In this document: positions 23,885 to 30,992 of the stretch, piece after piece | Numbering within the stretch: position 1 is the stretch's first letter | Layout: each line of letters begins with the position of its first letter | Translations under genes and position numbers: made by a program | Notes under the pieces: model-generated | Seen by the model: the letters and a program-made list of their open reading frames with translations, nothing else | What the model was told of the DNA's origin: nothing | Database searches by the model: none | Assembly: GCF_002161285.1 (NCBI RefSeq) | Contig: NZ_NFHH01000022.1 | Span: 1-61,854 of the forward strand | Source: Blautia sp. An81 | GTDB lineage: Bacteria > Bacillota > Clostridia > Lachnospirales > Lachnospiraceae | Length of the DNA: 61,854 bases | Direction: 5' to 3'

Positions 23885-24592
23885 TTATGCAGCTCGCTTC
23901 TTGTGTGCGGCGGCTGCTTCCATCTCAGACAGCTCTTCCCGGATGCATCCATAGTAAATCTGTTTCTGGATGATAACGGCGATGCTTTTTTTCAGCCAGT
24001 TTTCCGCCGTCTTCCGGACCGTGTTGGTTTCATCGTCCAAATACTGAAGCATAAGAGCATCTGAAAACCCTCCGGGCTCCTCGAACCGGAACCTGGGCTC
24101 ATAGGCAATATCCCCGGAATGCTTTCCCATCTGAACATACCGTTTTGCTGCCAGACGGATTTGCTGTTTGTCGATCCGTGGCAGGAACTGTTTTACCTGA
24201 AAACCGGATTCGGCCATCAGGCGTTCCCGCTCCTGCAAAAGCATCTGCCTTCCAAGGTACGTCACCTTCTCCTCCAGCTCATCCCGAAGGTATTCTTTAT
24301 CCGGAAAGCAAAATTCCTCTGGTATCCCAAATACCTGATATAAGATCGGAGATACTTCGTAAAGGCATCTGTCCGTGATTCGGAAAATCCCGCAAAGCCT
24401 CAGGGTATGGTACTGGATGAAATCCGTTTCCGCGTCATTGCCGCTCCCATAAATCAGAAGCAGGCTGCCGATCATCGCTTTGGCAAATGGCTGGTTGGAA
24501 AACCAGCCAACCAGTTCGCCGCCGTAGTTCAGCCACTCATACAATTCCTTGGTCCTGATCCCTTCTAAAATCCAGTCCGGCAGGCTTGCCAT
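23885..24592 (-). CDS. Unrecognised ICE protein
   Basis: About 235 residues, beginning MASLPDWILEGIRTKELY, mostly helical and soluble, with repeated aromatic residues and a basic end (AAAAHKKRAA). No family recognised. The ATG at 24590-24592 is chosen over the GTG three codons upstream because GAGAGGTGA sits 5 bases away. It overlaps neither neighbour but is tightly packed (12 bases from the next gene), within the operon starting near 26.7 kb. Confidence 0.6.
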   Translation of the reverse strand: MASLPDWILEGIRTKELYEWLNYGGELVGWFSNQPFAKAMIGSLLLIYGSGNDAETDFIQYHTLRLCGIFRITDRCLYEVSPILYQVFGIPEEFCFPDKEYLRDELEEKVTYLGRQMLLQERERLMAESGFQVKQFLPRIDKQQIRLAAKRYVQMGKHSGDIAYEPRFRFEEPGGFSDALMLQYLDDETNTVRKTAENWLKKSIAVIIQKQIYYGCIREELSEMEAAAAHKKRAA

Positions 24593-24604
24593 CGCGCTCA
24601 CCTC

Positions 24605-25141
24605 TCAAATAAAGGGCAGTACGCAGCCCCGTAAGTAAACCCCCGCGTTTTCCAGGAACGAAGACCGATCCAGCTTGGCGGCCCTGACAAACCATTCCAG
24701 AAAAAAGCGGGTCAGGTTCTGCTGCAGGGTACGGTGAGAATAAATGGCGTGGTCCAAAAAACTCTGATACTTGTTACCACTGTCTGCGCACAGGTAACAT
24801 CGCAACAGCCAGGCTGCCTGCTCATCATCGCGGCAGTCCAGTTCGATTTCCGTAGTTCCATCATAGGAAAGCTGGTGCAGCTTGGGTTCCTGCCTTACCT
24901 GTCCTATAATGTCATCTGCCAGACGTTTCGACGCCTCATTGCGCGCGTCAAAATAGCAGATTTCGGACAATGCTTTTAACCATGCATAACCAAGATACGT
25001 CAGATTTTCACGCACATTGCTTGGCTGGGATGCCAACGCTTCCACCGCCTTATCGTGATGGAGCTGAAAGCTGTTCAGGTAATAGTCCATCCAAGCCACC
25101 GCTACCTCTCTTCCGCTGCTTACATTTACCGTTTTTTTCAT
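24605..25141 (-). CDS. Unrecognised ICE protein
   Basis: 178 residues, MKKTVNVSSGREVAVAWMDYY at the start, predominantly helical, with an acidic LDCRDDEQAAWLLRCYL segment in the middle. GGAGGAGTCC precedes the ATG. It shares the operon with the 23885 gene, with which its length and composition (aromatic and helical, no signal peptide) are compatible as a paired complex. No function can be assigned. Confidence 0.6.
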   Translation of the reverse strand: MKKTVNVSSGREVAVAWMDYYLNSFQLHHDKAVEALASQPSNVRENLTYLGYAWLKALSEICYFDARNEASKRLADDIIGQVRQEPKLHQLSYDGTTEIELDCRDDEQAAWLLRCYLCADSGNKYQSFLDHAIYSHRTLQQNLTRFFLEWFVRAAKLDRSSFLENAGVYLRGCVLPFI

Positions 25142-25174
25142 TGGACTCCTCCCATTGGATGTCCCAGGTGTGGC

Positions 25175-26293
25175 TTAATACTGCACTTCCCCTGGAATAT
25201 CAAAATCGATCCATCTTTTTGATACACATTTTGCGATCCGTTCTTCCATCTTCAGCAGGCTCCGCTCGTTTTCACCGTTCTGCCGCGCTATCGACAATGC
25301 CTCACAGATTCCGCAGTAAACTTCATAAGCAGTGCAGGCTTCCTCACCAACAGACGCTTTATAACTTTCCACGGTTTCTGCGATCAGTTTTTTACTGAAC
25401 CCGGTTTTACGCATGACACCTGCCATTGTATTGGCCGGATGCTGGATATGGATATTGCAAAGCCTTAAAACTCCCCGGAGCACCTCCTTATAATAGGTGC
25501 AGATCGCTTCTGCGTTCTCCGCGAAATCTTCGATCCCTTTGCAGTTCTTATGGCGTACCTTCATCGCCTCCCCCAGGATAATGGAACGGTTTTCTCCCTG
25601 GAGGGAGTAAAAAATATTCGCCCCGGACGCTCCCACATCGGAGGTGGTAATACGCACTGCCGCTTTTAATTTTTCTTCCGTGTATCTCCCGTATTGTGCC
25701 AGCAGATCCCGGTAAACTTTCTCCATCCTCTCATCCTGCAGCTCCCATATGGCATTTGCCGTAGAATGATCCGCATACCCAAGCTGGAAATTTGTCTGCT
25801 CAAAATCACCATTCAGGTAAGCGGAGGAAACCATATAGACATCCGGCATGGAAAGGATCGAATAATCTCTTTCATCCCCGGATAAGACTGCCCGTACCTT
25901 GCCTTCAAATAACCGTAAAAGCGCCTTTCCTTTTGCGACTTTCAGGCATTGATTCAGGATTTGCGCCAAGGTTTTCCGATCTACATCCGCCAGGGCGGTA
26001 CCGTCAATGCGGGCACGCCCTTTCAGGGTCTTTATGGCTGTAGAGCCAAGCTGGTAAACCCCTCCTGGAAATTTCAGAAGCAGGCCGGTGTGCTGTTTGG
26101 TATCCTCCATCATAGATTCCATATCTACCTGCTCCACTGGAGTGCAGCACTCCTCATTGCCGGACGCAACCAGGACTTTCAGGCTCCTGCTTGGCACCCG
26201 CACCCATTTTGCACGGGCGTCCACCTCTTCCAAATACTTGTGGAAATCCACTTCCTCACGGAATTCTTTTTCAAAATCATCTTTGTAATACAT
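25175..26293 (-). CDS. Conserved mobile-element protein (possibly DUF932-like)
   Basis: 372 residues. Features include RSLKVLVASGNEECCTP, KFPGGVYQLGSTAIKTLKGRARIDG, and AAVRITTSDVGASGANIFYSL. The pattern of a plasmid/phage-type protein with a central ITTSDVG-like segment resembles DUF932, but I am not certain. AAAGGAGGAGG precedes the ATG at 6 bases. It is the second gene of the operon after the 41-residue protein. Confidence 0.5.
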   Translation of the reverse strand: MYYKDDFEKEFREEVDFHKYLEEVDARAKWVRVPSRSLKVLVASGNEECCTPVEQVDMESMMEDTKQHTGLLLKFPGGVYQLGSTAIKTLKGRARIDGTALADVDRKTLAQILNQCLKVAKGKALLRLFEGKVRAVLSGDERDYSILSMPDVYMVSSAYLNGDFEQTNFQLGYADHSTANAIWELQDERMEKVYRDLLAQYGRYTEEKLKAAVRITTSDVGASGANIFYSLQGENRSIILGEAMKVRHKNCKGIEDFAENAEAICTYYKEVLRGVLRLCNIHIQHPANTMAGVMRKTGFSKKLIAETVESYKASVGEEACTAYEVYCGICEALSIARQNGENERSLLKMEERIAKCVSKRWIDFDIPGEVQY

Positions 26294-26305
26294 AAGCCTC
26301 CTCCT

Positions 26306-26431
26306 TTAGGATGGCAGGCTGATACTCTGGATTTTTCCATCTTCCACACAAAATGAATACCCATCCTCTGACATCTCCATCAAAAGCCCGATTTCTAATT
26401 CATTGATTTTTTCCCATTTAACCGTTACCAT
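26306..26431 (-). CDS. 41-residue protein, first gene of the replication operon
   Basis: ATG at 26429-26431 with a perfect AAAGGAGG 6 bases upstream; the frame encodes MVTVKWEKINELEIGLLMEM and ends SISLPS. It is acidic with alternating hydrophobic residues. No family recognised. It directly follows a structured leader with an intrinsic terminator and precedes the 25175 gene by 12 bases, so it is probably translated. Confidence 0.6.
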   Translation of the reverse strand: MVTVKWEKINELEIGLLMEMSEDGYSFCVEDGKIQSISLPS

Positions 26432-26517
26432 TCGTTTCCTCCTTTGCTTGTTCTTTTTTTCCATGCATACGGGGCTTTGATCCCCTGTCCCTTACCTCCC
26501 TTCCGGTTTTTGCGCAC

Positions 26518-26554
26518 AAAAAAAGACACAAAAAGAAGCTTCTCTCTTTGTATC
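26518..26554 (-). terminator. Leader terminator (attenuator candidate)
   Basis: GATACAAAGAGAGAAGCTTC pairs with a following TTTTTGTGTC, then TTTTTTT on the minus strand; about 90 bases before the 41-codon gene. Confidence 0.65.
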
Positions 26555-26678
26555 TTCCTATGGATTGCGCTATTCTTTGTTCTTTTAGGGCTTCCACCCA
26601 AAAGTATGCTTCCGGAATGCCCGGAACAAAATTAAAATCTCTGCCTGCTAATAGGCGGTAAAGTTTTAATTCAACTTA

Positions 26679-26707
26679 AGACTACCACAATATATTGTGG
26701 TTGTCAA
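26679..26707 (-). promoter_or_regulatory. Promoter with a 16-bp palindromic operator in the spacer
   Basis: Minus strand: -35 TTGACA (26702-26707), spacer of exactly 17, -10 TAGTCT (26679-26684). The palindrome CCACAATATATTGTGG (26685-26700) fills the whole spacer, a classical repressor position. A related half-site ACACAATATATAG lies just upstream. Confidence 0.65.
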
Positions 26708-26756
26708 ACATATTATTCTATATATTGTGTTATTCTTCAAAAGGATGGGTAAATAT

Positions 26757-26778
26757 GGTGTGGTCCTGCCACACCACA
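26757..26778 (-). terminator. Hairpin after the cold-shock gene
   Basis: TGGTGTGG-TCCTG-CCACACCA, an 8-bp perfect stem 26-47 bases after the csp stop codon; few U residues follow. Confidence 0.4.
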
Positions 26779-26803
26779 TTCCCATCAAAATCGGGGAGGC
26801 TCC

Positions 26804-27052
26804 TTACCCTGGCATCTCTGCTCCGGCTTCCCCTTCTTGTGCAAGCGGTACAATATTCAGCGCCAGCGTCCGTCCGTTCCCATCTTCCCCAACTTCAAAC
26901 ATCACCGGCTGTCCAGAAGACAATTTCCGAAACCCGTCCTGTTTGATCTGGGAAAAATGCGCGAAGTAATCTACGCCTTCCGCATCACTGATGAAACCGT
27001 ATCCCCTCCTGACACTGAACCATTTTACTGTCCCGTTTACTGTGTTTGCCAT
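26804..27052 (-). CDS. Cold-shock-domain (CspA-like) protein
   Basis: 82 residues: NGTVKWFSVRRGYGFISDAEG (5-25) contains the RNP1-like KWF...GYGFI motif, and DYFAHFSQI is RNP2. CspA-family proteins are small single-strand nucleic-acid chaperones; E. coli members act as transcription antiterminators by melting terminator hairpins. The C-terminal tail (EGEAGAEMPG) is longer than usual. The ATG at 27050-27052 has AAAAGGAGC upstream. Because this element has several leader terminators, an antitermination role is an attractive but unproven idea. Confidence 0.85.
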   Translation of the reverse strand: MANTVNGTVKWFSVRRGYGFISDAEGVDYFAHFSQIKQDGFRKLSSGQPVMFEVGEDGNGRTLALNIVPLAQEGEAGAEMPG

Positions 27053-27126
27053 ATTCACACGCTCCTTTTCTAAATATTTTCGTGCTGTGCGCACGATCAG
27101 GGCGGCATGGAGTCGGACCACGCCTC

Positions 27127-27633
27127 TTACTTCCCATCCCCGGCTTTTTCAAGTCCATAAAAGGAACCAAGGTTTAACGCTGCATCCAGGGTCTTGATCC
27201 CAGACAATGCCGTCTCCTGTCTGCTGAAATAGAATCGGTAGGCCATTCCTGCCTGGACTCTTATCTCTTTCCCCAGCAGCAGCTCCGTTTCGGTTCCGTC
27301 TGTTTTTGTAATTCTTATTTTTTGAAACCTGCCGGCTGCATTATTTCCCTTTGTCTCCTTGACTGTCCCTTCAATCATCTCATACTTTCCGCTGGATGCG
27401 ATATGCACAAGCCAGATACTTTTTCCAAAAAACAGCAGGCTTAAAATCACCGTCCAAAAAAGAAATCTAGGGCTTTCCATGACCCTCCCCATGAAGATCC
27501 CTAACAGCAGGAAAAATAAAGACAGGATACTCAGTTTGAGTACCCCGTCTTTAAAAGCCACCGGTATATCACATTTTGGTGCACACTTTTTACAGATCCA
27601 TTCCAGCAGCCGCTGCATATTGTTCCATTTCAT
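27127..27633 (-). CDS. Unrecognised membrane protein
   Basis: 168 residues with two hydrophobic helices (LSILSLFFLLLGIFMGRV and FLFWTVILSLLFFGKSIWLV) and a C-terminal ~80-residue beta-rich domain (GTVKETKG, ETELLLGKEIRV). The CKKCAPKC cluster near residue 15 could bind metal. The start overlaps the end of the preceding gene by 44 bases. Function unknown. Confidence 0.6.
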   Translation of the reverse strand: MKWNNMQRLLEWICKKCAPKCDIPVAFKDGVLKLSILSLFFLLLGIFMGRVMESPRFLFWTVILSLLFFGKSIWLVHIASSGKYEMIEGTVKETKGNNAAGRFQKIRITKTDGTETELLLGKEIRVQAGMAYRFYFSRQETALSGIKTLDAALNLGSFYGLEKAGDGK

Positions 27634-28297
27634 CTTTTTCTCTCATCGCCTCCCCTTGAATGCTTTCTATAAACAACTGTTTCTTCCCATAAAGCCGGAT
27701 CACCTCGGCAAGGAACTCTTTCTGCACGGATGCGCAAAAGGAAACATCCGGTTCTCCCACCAGGGAGGACACTTTCTCTGCCTTGTCCTCCAGCTTTCTT
27801 AAATGATAGGCAAGCCTTCCATTCTCCTCTAAAATTTCAACAAGGCGTTTTTCCTTTTCCGTAAACTCCTCCCTCCGAAAAGCTCTCATGGAAAATCGCA
27901 GTCCTCTTCCCATTCCAAGGCTGTTGCAGAAAAGCTTAAACCTTTCTGCCGTGGTGATCCTCACACGTACCATGGTTACGCGGCGCATCAGACTCAGGGC
28001 TGCTTCCTCTGCAGTTTTTCCTTCACAGGGGCAAATAAGCCCCCTGTTTTCCAGACGCCGGAAACAGTACCGGAATTCTTCCCTGTCAGCCTCTCTGCGT
28101 TCTTCTACACCAAAAGCAAGTTTCATAAGTCCCTGTACTCTCTCATAGATCTCGCTTTCTTCACAAATGGCCCATAACAGACTTGTCCAAATCTGTATTT
28201 CCATACCGCTTAAAATTTTTTCCTCCTGACCGGTTTTCACATAAAACCGTCCGTCTGCCCCTGAGCACTTTACCCCGATTGCTGTATACCACTTCAT
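27590..28297 (-). CDS. Unrecognised ICE protein with winged-helix-like N-terminal half
   Basis: 235 residues: a ~100-residue N-terminal region with helix-rich EIQIWTSLLWAICEESEIY and RRLENRGLICPCEGKTAEEA resembles winged-helix replication proteins. The C-terminal half is a charged coiled-coil type (EEFTEKEKRLVEILEENGRLAYHLRKLEDKAEKV in overlapping pieces). Good AGGAGGAG site at 6-8 bases. Possibly a DNA-binding accessory protein; not identified. Confidence 0.6.
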   Translation of the reverse strand: MKWYTAIGVKCSGADGRFYVKTGQEEKILSGMEIQIWTSLLWAICEESEIYERVQGLMKLAFGVEERREADREEFRYCFRRLENRGLICPCEGKTAEEAALSLMRRVTMVRVRITTAERFKLFCNSLGMGRGLRFSMRAFRREEFTEKEKRLVEILEENGRLAYHLRKLEDKAEKVSSLVGEPDVSFCASVQKEFLAEVIRLYGKKQLFIESIQGEAMREKDEMEQYAAAAGMDL

Positions 28298-28309
28298 AGC
28301 AAACTCCTC

Positions 28310-28981
28310 CTAAAATAATTCCATGATCTCAATAATCTTAGGGATCGCGTAACCTAATACCATACCGGCAGCAATGCAGACCCCGGCATGGGATTTCCTC
28401 ATGTTCCATACTTTCTGTTTCCTGGTACCGATAATCCTAACCTGGCCTGGTACCATCCACCGCAGTTTCCGGTAAAAATCGGTAAACGTAAGGTTGCCGT
28501 ACCCAAAGGAACGGACACAGAATATATGCCGCTGCTGCTCCGCATCATCCAAAAGGATAAAGCTTTTCCGTTCGTTATCCTGCTCCCGGAGTACAATATA
28601 AAACTCCGGCACACCTCTCCTGCTTCCTTCCACAATCTTTTCGATCTCGTCATAGAAAATACGGCAGGCCTCATAATGTCCGTTTTTTTCCGGTTGACAA
28701 ACCGCCAGGCTGCTTTCATCCAGCTCCAGGTAACAGTGCTCCGCCTCCATAATTCGTTTGCCGCACCTATGCACCTGCCAGATCAGAAGAACGATGGTTG
28801 CGCCAAGCACGCTGCACAGATACGCCAGATCCCAGCACCGCTTTTGGTAGATCAGCAGATACATGCAGACTCCTTCCGCAATACTGCATAATGCCACCGC
28901 CAGGCAGCAATGCTCCCGGCGGTCCATCAGCCGGTACACATCATCCTCGGATGCTTTCAGCCTTAAAATAGCCGCAATCAA
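28310..28981 (-). CDS. Unrecognised membrane protein
   Basis: 223 residues, two N-terminal hydrophobic helices (about 27-46 and 53-68), a soluble YcxB-like middle (LELDESSLAVCQPEKNGHYEA, FYIVLREQDNERKSFILLDD), and a C-terminal helix AGVCIAAGMVLGYAIPKI. TTG start near 28981 after GAAGGGAG. The layout resembles YcxB-type membrane proteins, but this is an inference. Confidence 0.5.
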   Translation of the reverse strand: MIAAILRLKASEDDVYRLMDRREHCCLAVALCSIAEGVCMYLLIYQKRCWDLAYLCSVLGATIVLLIWQVHRCGKRIMEAEHCYLELDESSLAVCQPEKNGHYEACRIFYDEIEKIVEGSRRGVPEFYIVLREQDNERKSFILLDDAEQQRHIFCVRSFGYGNLTFTDFYRKLRWMVPGQVRIIGTRKQKVWNMRKSHAGVCIAAGMVLGYAIPKIIEIMELF

Positions 28982-28991
28982 TCACTCCCTT

Positions 28992-29453
28992 CTATGCCGT
29001 ATTTTTTCTGTTGCCTGAACCTGGAGCTGACCGCCCCTCAGACCTGCGTGCCAGCAGATACTCTGTACATTCCCGGATGCTTTCATCACATAAATAATCC
29101 GAAAACATTCCGATGTGCATATCCTTTTCCCGGAGATTGAGCCGGTTCTGCAGCCAGATATACGCACTGTGCCTTGTCATGTAGCCTTCCTTCCATATGG
29201 CATCCAGGGCCCGGTGGGCAAGGATCCTCTTATGGCGAAGGGCACCGTTTGCCAATGTCCCTTTGGGGCGCAGGCTTTCCTTGTGCGCTCCTACATAGGC
29301 ATCGCACTGTGGATATCCGGAGCATACGTACAGGAAACCTTCCGGATTTAGATTATCGTTTCCGTAAACGTATGCGGTAGGACGGAGCACGGCTTTGCGC
29401 CTGCAGTATGGGCAATAAATCGTTTCCTGCCGGTTCTTTTTCTTCCTTGACAT
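28992..29453 (-). CDS. Zinc-finger-containing protein (DUF3268-like)
   Basis: 153 residues. CPYCRRKAVL at 14-17 and CSGYPQCDAYVGAH at about 44-57 are the two halves of a zinc ribbon, and RKRILAHRALDAIWKEGYMTR-like helices follow. This matches the small DUF3268 proteins of ICEs, whose role is unknown; a DNA- or RNA-binding role is likely from the zinc ribbon. The ATG follows GGGGGATG at 7 bases. Confidence 0.65.
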   Translation of the reverse strand: MSRKKKNRQETIYCPYCRRKAVLRPTAYVYGNDNLNPEGFLYVCSGYPQCDAYVGAHKESLRPKGTLANGALRHKRILAHRALDAIWKEGYMTRHSAYIWLQNRLNLREKDMHIGMFSDYLCDESIRECTEYLLARRSEGRSAPGSGNRKNTA

Positions 29454-29549
29454 TGCACATCCCCCTTTTCGTTTTTGTTCTGGTACCCTGCATTCTAAAG
29501 AATCCGTTTTTTCTGTGACAACAGTATTTTCAAAAAAAATTACAAATTT

Positions 29550-30512
29550 TTATTGGGCCCGCTTGATCAGCCGGGTTATGATCCCCTCCGCGACCTCATA
29601 ATTATCATTGATACGTGTTGCTACAAATCCGATCTTATCCCGTTTTCCCGGCAGGCTTGGCATATTGCAGGAATGCGCTACCGCATTTACACCGATATCC
29701 AGGCGTATAAAATAAGTCCCTTTATATACATCTGTGATCGTACCTGCATATTTTCCCTGCTTGTGACATTTTTTCAGGTTGTCTTTATTTGTGTTTGCCG
29801 TTGCGCTTTTCGCATCTACGGATATCGAAATATCCTCCACGGATTTCTGACGGATCTCATTGACGGTTACAAGGACCAGGTCGCCGATCTGGAACTTTTC
29901 CGATGCATCCACCATCCATTCCCAAGCCATGTCCCTTGCCCGAACGGAAACTTCAACGCCAAATACTTCCAGCCGGACCGCCTTTGCCGCAACTGCGATC
30001 ACCCTTGCCTGTACCATACGTCCCGGATACAGCATGGGTTTCTCTCCTTCCTCCGCATAATAAAACGTCTGGCGTTTTTTCAGCATAGCGTCTTTTCTTG
30101 ATGCCACGACACTTTTGGTCTCTGTGTCCAGATCCTTGATCATAAAGTCAATTTCACAGCCCAGCATATTATTGGCGATCCTGGTCTGGCGGTTCAAAGT
30201 ATCCGAGTTTTCCCTCCCATCCCCATTCAAATTGATCATCATTTCACTCATTGGGATAATGATACGGAATCCATTGTAATAGGTAATCGCCACAACCCAT
30301 CCGCTCTCTAATTTTTCCACGCCTCCCAATTCCCCTGTCAGGATTTTCCTGGTCCGGTGCGCGTTTAAAAGCTGGTGCCATCTGGCATCTTCCTGCTCTT
30401 CCAGGCTTTCAACCCTTGAATCCACTTCGATTGTCAGCACCCCGTCAAGGGCAGCTCTGGGAACTTCTTTTTCCAAAGCTAAAGTGGTTGCTTCTTTCCT
30501 TGCTTCTGCCAT
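29550..30512 (-). CDS. S1-domain RNA-binding protein
   Basis: 320 residues with three S1-like repeats: LTGELGGVEKLESGWVVAITYYNGFRIIIP (about 50-80), ARVIAVAAKAVRLEVFGVEVSV (about 168-190), and YAGTITDVYKGTYFIRLDIGVNAVAH (about 265-290). S1 repeats bind single-stranded RNA, as in ribosomal protein S1 and NusA. It is the first gene after the promoter at 30602-30630 and its own leader carries an intrinsic terminator (30536-30587), so it may act on leader RNAs, but this is unproven. ATG at 30510-30512 with GGAGGGG. Confidence 0.8.
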   Translation of the reverse strand: MAEARKEATTLALEKEVPRAALDGVLTIEVDSRVESLEEQEDARWHQLLNAHRTRKILTGELGGVEKLESGWVVAITYYNGFRIIIPMSEMMINLNGDGRENSDTLNRQTRIANNMLGCEIDFMIKDLDTETKSVVASRKDAMLKKRQTFYYAEEGEKPMLYPGRMVQARVIAVAAKAVRLEVFGVEVSVRARDMAWEWMVDASEKFQIGDLVLVTVNEIRQKSVEDISISVDAKSATANTNKDNLKKCHKQGKYAGTITDVYKGTYFIRLDIGVNAVAHSCNMPSLPGKRDKIGFVATRINDNYEVAEGIITRLIKRAQ

Positions 30513-30535
30513 ATTTCCCCTCCAATCTTTTAATG

Positions 30536-30587
30536 AAAAAAGGCACAAAAAAAGCCGCTTTTCAATAAGCCGCTTTCATTGGTGCCT
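30536..30587 (-). terminator. Leader terminator of the S1-protein gene
   Basis: GGCAC / GTGCC arms with TTTTTT after them on the minus strand. Two copies of AAAGCGGCTT lie inside the loop. It sits between promoter and gene, 25-75 bases upstream of the ATG. Confidence 0.6.
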
Positions 30588-30601
30588 TCTTTACGCATAT
30601 C

Positions 30602-30630
30602 ATTTTATAATAGCCCGAATCGGATGTCAA
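30602..30630 (-). promoter_or_regulatory. Promoter of the S1-protein operon
   Basis: -35 TTGACA (30625-30630), 17-base spacer, -10 TAAAAT (30602-30607) on the minus strand. Confidence 0.7.
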
Positions 30631-30632
30631 TA

Positions 30633-30992
30633 TCACCGCTGACGCAATCCTGTCGCAGATCCGTCGCAATTTGCTCGCGCCAGTTTTTCCTTCCCGTCTT
30701 CAAATTTCAGCTGTGAAAAATATAGATATTTTCCTGCAATCTGTCTGCATATATGATGCTCGGACAGATATGCAAAGTCCGTGCAATCCGGGTTATCCTT
30801 TTCCCATCCGCTAAGCTCCAGAAAGGACTGTAAAGAATCATAAACTTCGATGCAGTCCCACGCCAGCTCCAACAGGCCGATATCATCCCCTGGGATGATC
30901 ATGCCAAATTCCGCAGCTAAAAGATAGCAAAAGCTGTACCGGATCAGGGGATTCTCCTTTAATCCAATCCTTTGAACTCCCAGCTCACTCAC
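30633..30992 (-). CDS. Unrecognised ICE protein
   Basis: 119 residues, acidic, helical, with FCYLLAAEFGMIIPGDDIGLL early and SEHHICRQIAGKYLYFS later. It starts at or near GTG 30990-30992, behind AAAGGAG, overlapping the end of the coupling-protein gene. Last gene of the transfer operon that begins at 45.5 kb; the promoter of the next operon lies directly behind it. Confidence 0.5.
   Translation of the reverse strand: MSELGVQRIGLKENPLIRYSFCYLLAAEFGMIIPGDDIGLLELAWDCIEVYDSLQSFLELSGWEKDNPDCTDFAYLSEHHICRQIAGKYLYFSQLKFEDGKEKLARANCDGSATGLRQR

Larger units (their letters stand above)
26432..26707 (-). ncRNA. Conserved three-hairpin leader RNA with terminator (copy 1)
   Basis: From the promoter (26679-26707) to the first gene. 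Minus strand order: GCCT/AGGC hairpin, TTTTAATTTTG, TTCCGG/CCGGAA hairpin, then ACTTTTGGG and a GGG/CCC hairpin, then an intrinsic terminator (26518-26554) and the ribosome site. The same order and key strings recur in the leader at 49794-50044, although the two loci are 23 kb apart and their coding regions are unrelated. Confidence 0.6.

Noticed and set aside
23885..25141. Two unknown genes as a toxin-antitoxin pair
   Set aside because: Sizes (235 and 178 residues) and position in the middle of the replication operon do not support it.
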